Shown one piece after another: positions 60,842-64,000 of a DNA stretch of 64,000 bases. Made by a program: the position numbers and the translations under genes. Position 1 is the stretch's first letter, and the number at the start of each line of letters is the position of its first letter. This DNA is from an uncultured Verrucomicrobia subdivision 3 bacterium. Its GTDB lineage: Bacteria; Verrucomicrobiota; Verrucomicrobiia; Limisphaerales; UBA11358. The notes beneath the pieces are model-generated. The model did not search any database, was not told where the DNA came from, and worked only from the letters and a program-made list of their open reading frames with translations. The stretch spans positions 1-64,000 of the forward strand of contig CAJAQO010000033.1 of the NCBI GenBank assembly GCA_903944085.1, written 5' to 3'.

Positions 60842-61178
60842 TCAAAGGGGCTGATTCAAAACAAAAACCTTGCCGGGCTGGAATCCGGACAGACGCCGCA
60901 GAATTTCCGGCGCAAACGAACGCACATCCGCGATGCTGTTTGACCGGGCGCGCAACCCCACGACCGCGAACGGCAGCCCGCTGATGTTCTGCTCATGCGG
61001 CGGGTTCTTCTTATCCACCGTCAGAAACGTGTCAAACTTGCCGGCTTTGGCGATGAGGGATAACCGCCGGCCGTTCTTGATGCCGGCCCAGCCGGCCTTG
61101 CGGCACGGTTTGCACCTCGCCGCCGGTCAAATCGTGGCGGCGATGCGCCGGCACACATTCATCGAGCAGCAGGCGCAT
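60842..61178 (-). pseudogene. Frameshifted DUF5615 (PIN-like) protein gene
   Basis: Read from ATG 61178, the protein starts MRLLLDECVPAHRRHDLTGG and EVQTVPQ, then falls out of frame. One base removed in the CAAGGCCGG stretch near 61096 gives AGWAGIKNGRRLSLIAKAG, FDTFLTVDKKNPPHEQNI, LPFAVVGLRARSN and a stop at 60842. The joined sequence is the full DUF5615/Mut7-C PIN-like fold with Asp6, Glu7 and the later Asp in TVDKK. This family acts as a toxin-like partner of DUF433 proteins. The length 337 is not a multiple of three, consistent with one inserted base. No antitoxin gene is present upstream; the array at 61187 fills the gap. Confidence 0.75.
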
Positions 61179-61186
61179 CGGGCGGG

Positions 61187-61563
61187 AACCAGCAACCGGA
61201 TCAACAGGCTTTTTATGGATACTAACGGACTTTCGACCGATAACCATCGTCTCTAACTCAAAGCCAACAGTTTTCAAACAAGCACCAACCATCTTTGAAT
61301 CCACGCCAACGGGCTTGGATCACACAATTTCAGCAAATGTGCGCTATTGATAATCGTTTGTATGCTTCTATAAGTCGTTTGTAGGAGTGTAAAAATCATA
61401 TATATGCTTTTGCTATTCGTATATTTGCTTGGGCAAATACTCTTTATGCTTCTGCCTGTCGTTGGTAGGCTGCTGAAGTCCGTATGTATGATGTTACAGA
61501 CCGTCGGTATGCGTTGAATGCTCGTCGGTAAGGTTGTAAAAGTCGTTTGTAGGATTAAAAGGC
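61187..61563. repeat. Degenerate 21-bp tandem array B in two inverted halves
   Basis: From 61354 to 61563 ten 21-base units follow each other exactly, with consensus near TCGTTTGTATGCTTCTATAAG (also TCGTCGGTAAGGTTGTAAAAG, TCGTTTGTAGGAGTGTAAAAA). From 61187 to 61333 seven further 21-base units have a different form, such as GCTTTTTATGGATACTAACGG and TCTTTGAATCCACGCCAACGG, which resembles the first kind in reverse complement (CTTATAGAAGCATACAAACGA). A 20-base unit joins the halves. The region is far more AT-rich than its surroundings. It fills the whole divergent gap between the DUF5615 pseudogene and the ArsR-like gene. Confidence 0.8.
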
Positions 61564-61599
61564 TTGACGGGACGGGGTCGAAGGGTGTTGGCTGGAGGC

Positions 61600-61917
61600 A
61601 TGAAGACCTCTGCGCCCGCGCCAACCTCGTCGGCCGTCAAGCTAAAGCACTTGGCCAGCGTGCTGCACCAGCCGGTGCGCTGGCGAATCCTGAAGGAACT
61701 CGCCAAAGGCGAGGCGCTGCCGGTCTGGGTGCTGGCGGGACTGGCGCGGAGCACGCCGCCGAAGGTTTCCAAGCACATGGCGGTGCTGCGGAAGGCGGGG
61801 CTGGTGACGGTGGGTTACGGCCGGCTCTATAAACTGTCGCCGAATCTCAAGCCGGAGGCGGACGGCACGCGGCTGGACCTGGGGCATTGCGTGCTGAAGC
61901 TGGATGCGGCGTATTGA
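61600..61917 (+). CDS. ArsR-like helix-turn-helix transcriptional regulator
   Basis: A 105-aa winged-helix regulator. The HTH is AVKLKHLASVLHQPVRWRILKELAKGEALPVWVLAGLARSTPPKVSKHMAVLRKAGLVTVGYGRLYKL, with the recognition helix PPKVSKHMAVLRKAGLV. No ArsR metal site (CxCxxC) is visible; only one cysteine lies near the end. ATG 61600 follows a GGAGG two bases away, too close for a good ribosome-binding site. Array B ends 36 bp upstream, so the array occupies the promoter region. Confidence 0.8.
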   Translation: MKTSAPAPTSSAVKLKHLASVLHQPVRWRILKELAKGEALPVWVLAGLARSTPPKVSKHMAVLRKAGLVTVGYGRLYKLSPNLKPEADGTRLDLGHCVLKLDAAY

Positions 61918-61945
61918 AGGCCGTCCGCTCGCGCACGGCGGGCGG

Positions 61946-62027
61946 TGGAGTGCGGCGACCGGTCGCCGCTTTCCCACTGGGAGACAAGTCTCCCAGTTCC
62001 AAAGCGCGGACCTGTCCGCGCACTCCA
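61946..62027 (-). repeat. 82-bp triple-hairpin palindrome, copy 2 (inverted)
   Basis: The reverse complement of copy 1 with few changes over 82 bp. The cleaner copy shows outer arms TGGAGTGCG/CGCACTCCA, then GGCGACC/GGTCGCC, ACTGGGAGAC/GTCTCCCAGT and CGCGGAC/GTCCGCG. It lies in the convergent gap between the regulator and the dehydrogenase genes, touching both stops closely (28 bp and 3 bp). Confidence 0.85.
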
Positions 62028-62030
62028 GAT

Positions 62031-64000
62031 TCAGCGCTTCTCCAGCTTGCCGCCGCTTTCGCCAGCCACGGTGACGTGATCGAACAGCGTGGAGTTCAGC
62101 ACGGAGTTGTTGTGCGCGGTCAAGGCGAGGCCGATGGACAGATTTCGGTTGAGCGCATTGGTCACGCTGCCGGCGGCGAGCCAGTTTGTGCCATCGGCGG
62201 AAACGTAGCCGTTGAAGACATTTCCGAGGCGCGCGAGCTTGAACCAGCGCGGAAGCTTCGCTTCGGGGCCGTCGGCGCTGGCGCTGGCGGCGTCGGCCGT
62301 GGCGCGCGATTGCAGCACGGAGCCGCCCTGGCCCGTCACCGCGAGGAAAACATATTTCGCGCCGGCGGAATCATTTTCGCGCAGCATCACGCCGGCTTTG
62401 GCCCACGGGTCGGTGTATTGCACGGAGACGACGCGCGCAACGATGCTGCCATCGCCCGCGAGCATCCGGCTGGCGAAATGAAACGCATCGGCGCTCTCCC
62501 AAATGTCGCCGCCGGAAGCGAGCAGGTTGAAACCGCCGTTGAGAAAATCCGCCTCGCCGCTCACGCCGACATTGCCGATGTCCGCGCTGCTCCAGCCTTT
62601 GGGCAGCGTCGGCGGCTTGGCGCGCTGCGTCATGATCCATTTGCCGATGACGGCAACGGCTTTGTCGTCCACCACATTTTTGCCGAGCGGCGGCATCTGG
62701 TTTTCCCCCACGCGGCTGACGCGATAAAACAAAATGGATTTGTTGGTGTCGCCGGGGACGATCACTTTCGCGCCCGCAATGCCAAGCTGGTTGGCGACGG
62801 GGCCGTTGATGAGATTTTGCTTTTTGAGCGGCGTGTCAAAGCGCGCGTCGAAGAACGCGCCGGCACCGCCGGGGCGATGGCACATCGAGCAATTGGCGTC
62901 GAGGTAGGAGCGGACGCGAAATTCCGGCGCGGCGGCGGAGTTGGTAATGTTGGCGAGGCGCGGATAGTGGAAAATTTTCCGGTCGTCAAACGCGGCGTCG
63001 AAAATTCCAAGCTGGCCGAGCGCGTGGAGCTGATTGTCGGCGACGCCGTTGGGATATTTGAAACTGCCATTGAGCTGGCGCGTCTTGAGCCCGAGCACGC
63101 CGCCGCTCGCGGGCGTGTGGCAGGTGAGACAATCCTGACGACCGGGATAAAACCAGTTCTGCGTGCGCGTGCCAGCGGCGGTCTTGATTTCAATCGGCTC
63201 GGTGAGGCCGGCGATGACGAGGTCGGCATCGGAATTGTCCGCGCGCCATTTGTAGCTCGCACCATAGACATAACCGTTCGTGTCGCGGACGAGGAGGCGC
63301 GTTTCGAGCCGGCGGAGAATTTGCGGATGCATTTCGTCCACCGGCAGCTCAAAATGTTTTACAAAGACCGCGCCGGCGGGAAAGGTCCATTCGCCATTCG
63401 CGGTGAAGCCGATGGCGGTGTTTGTCGGAATGGTGAACCAGCGGGTTTTCACCGCGCCATCGGACCACAGCGGCGAGTTGACGGTGTAAGGAATGAGAAA
63501 ATTTGCCGGCGACAGGTTCGTGAGGTCGGCGAACACGCCGGTCTGCGAAATCAGCTTGGGCATCACGCGCGTTGGCGGCGGTGGCCCGCCGCGTTGGAGC
63601 TTGAAGATGCGTCCGCCGATGCTGCTCATCTGGCAGAAATAAATTTCGCCGTCGGCGTCCGTTCCGAAGGAGGACAGGCCGGTGTAATCCGTGCCGGCAT
63701 TCGGCCCGGTGCCCTTGGGCATGACGCAGAGCAACGTCTTCTTAACCGGCGTCGCGGTTTCGTCGAGTGCCCAGACGGTGCGCATGACGTTGTCGCCGAA
63801 AATATATTTGCCGCCGAGATCCTTCGCGAATTCCCGGCCGCGATAAACGTAGCCGCCGATGACGGCGCGGCCGTCGGTATGGGGATAATCCAGCAGCGGG
63901 CCGCGGCTGATGCCGATGAAGGGCGGCACCATTTTGCCGAGATTGCCTTCGCAACGATTCCACTGGAAGTTCAGCCCGGACTCGCCAGGCTCGATCACGT
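62031..64000 (-). CDS. PQQ-type sugar dehydrogenase/cytochrome c fusion, partial at the right edge
   Basis: The last 656 or so codons of a long exported oxidoreductase; the start lies beyond the window. The visible N-terminal part continues a GSDH/YliI-like propeller (IGGYVYRGREFAKDLGGKYIFGDN, SFGTDADGEIYFCQMSS). Then follows a cytochrome-type domain with two haem motifs, CLTCH (in GRQDCLTCHTPASGG) and CSMCH (in LDANCSMCHRPGGAG), with Met ligand candidates such as QMPPLGKNVV. The C-terminal 190 residues form a beta-sandwich (LLASGGDIWESADAFHFASR, AKAGVMLRENDSAGAKYVFLAV) of the DUF1349 kind. Such fusions are common in Verrucomicrobiota and Planctomycetota. Its haem attachment needs the CcsA/ResB pair. 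Confidence 0.85.
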   Translation of the reverse strand, partial: VIEPGESGLNFQWNRCEGNLGKMVPPFIGISRGPLLDYPHTDGRAVIGGYVYRGREFAKDLGGKYIFGDNVMRTVWALDETATPVKKTLLCVMPKGTGPNAGTDYTGLSSFGTDADGEIYFCQMSSIGGRIFKLQRGGPPPPTRVMPKLISQTGVFADLTNLSPANFLIPYTVNSPLWSDGAVKTRWFTIPTNTAIGFTANGEWTFPAGAVFVKHFELPVDEMHPQILRRLETRLLVRDTNGYVYGASYKWRADNSDADLVIAGLTEPIEIKTAAGTRTQNWFYPGRQDCLTCHTPASGGVLGLKTRQLNGSFKYPNGVADNQLHALGQLGIFDAAFDDRKIFHYPRLANITNSAAAPEFRVRSYLDANCSMCHRPGGAGAFFDARFDTPLKKQNLINGPVANQLGIAGAKVIVPGDTNKSILFYRVSRVGENQMPPLGKNVVDDKAVAVIGKWIMTQRAKPPTLPKGWSSADIGNVGVSGEADFLNGGFNLLASGGDIWESADAFHFASRMLAGDGSIVARVVSVQYTDPWAKAGVMLRENDSAGAKYVFLAVTGQGGSVLQSRATADAASASADGPEAKLPRWFKLARLGNVFNGYVSADGTNWLAAGSVTNALNRNLSIGLALTAHNNSVLNSTLFDHVTVAGESGGKLEKR

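Noticed and set aside
54886-61563. The two 21-bp arrays as CRISPR arrays
   Set aside because: CRISPR repeats are near-identical and separated by unique spacers; here every 21-base unit abuts the next and all are degenerate. No cas genes are present.
61274-61624. Minus-strand frame of 116 codons through array B
   Set aside because: Its seven-residue periodicity again mirrors the DNA repeat, it has no similarity to a known protein, and it overlaps the ArsR-like gene start.
1-64000. tRNA, rRNA or an intact insertion sequence
   Set aside because: No cloverleaf with a CCA-type end, no rRNA-like stretch and no transposase frame with terminal repeats was found by eye. Short tRNA genes could still be missed without a covariance-model scan.
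62031-64000. Start codon at 63998
   Set aside because: The frame stays open through the window's edge and the propeller domain is cut in the middle, so the visible ATG is internal.

Overview
The window looks like a chromosomal segment of a Verrucomicrobiota bacterium, probably of the Pedosphaera/Limisphaera type. This is an inference from style, not from a marker gene. The signs are: high GC; almost no Shine-Dalgarno sequences; pseudopilin-like secreted proteins; an ECF sigma factor beside a Ser/Thr kinase with WD40 repeats; an ECF sigma factor with a membrane-spanning C-terminal extension; a GH95 fucosidase; a di-haem PQQ-type dehydrogenase; huge LamG and beta-propeller surface proteins; and many short dispersed repeats. 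No rRNA, tRNA, CRISPR array, prophage or intact insertion sequence was seen.

Layout. 1-2.2 kb: a partial sugar-nucleotide cytidylyltransferase, a mutarotase remnant, a XerD-type recombinase and free-methionine-sulfoxide reductase. 2.3-5.8 kb: a fatty-acid synthesis cluster (fabD, fabG, acpP, fabF) with a predicted acpP promoter and a strong hairpin after acpP. 5.8-6.7 kb: an AT-richer two-gene PIN-domain module. 6.7-12.4 kb: pyrimidine phosphorylase, a small monooxygenase, pyrF, an unknown protein, and hisD-hisC overlapping by 4 bp. 12.5-18.4 kb: an ExeA/GspB-like pair, a CPBP membrane protease, a TolC-like channel, trigger factor and EngB. 18.5-20.5 kb: an AIM24-family protein and two unknown proteins.

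20.8-40.2 kb is the most distinctive part: a pseudopilin, a TIGR03435-like membrane protein, an ECF sigma factor, a Ser/Thr kinase with WD40 repeats, then three very large exported proteins (2083, 1211 and 1032 aa) whose genes are spaced 1 to 8 bp apart. They read as one secreted-protein operon, possibly controlled by the sigma/kinase pair just upstream.

40.3-50 kb, mostly on the minus strand: CcsA/ResB cytochrome c assembly, a lipoprotein with a duplicated domain, Rho, and a 725-aa fusion of low-molecular-weight phosphatase, RpiB and serine hydroxymethyltransferase. 50-64 kb: a membrane-anchored ECF sigma factor, an acyl-CoA ligase, an XRE regulator, purD, a GH95 fucosidase, a lipoprotein, purM, a frameshifted DUF5615 toxin-like gene, an ArsR-like regulator, and a partial PQQ/cytochrome c dehydrogenase.

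The least expected non-coding finding is a set of related repeats in 54.9-62.0 kb: two degenerate 21-bp tandem arrays (54886-55179 and 61187-61563), each apparently built of two half-arrays in opposite orientation, and two inverted copies of an 82-bp triple-hairpin palindrome.
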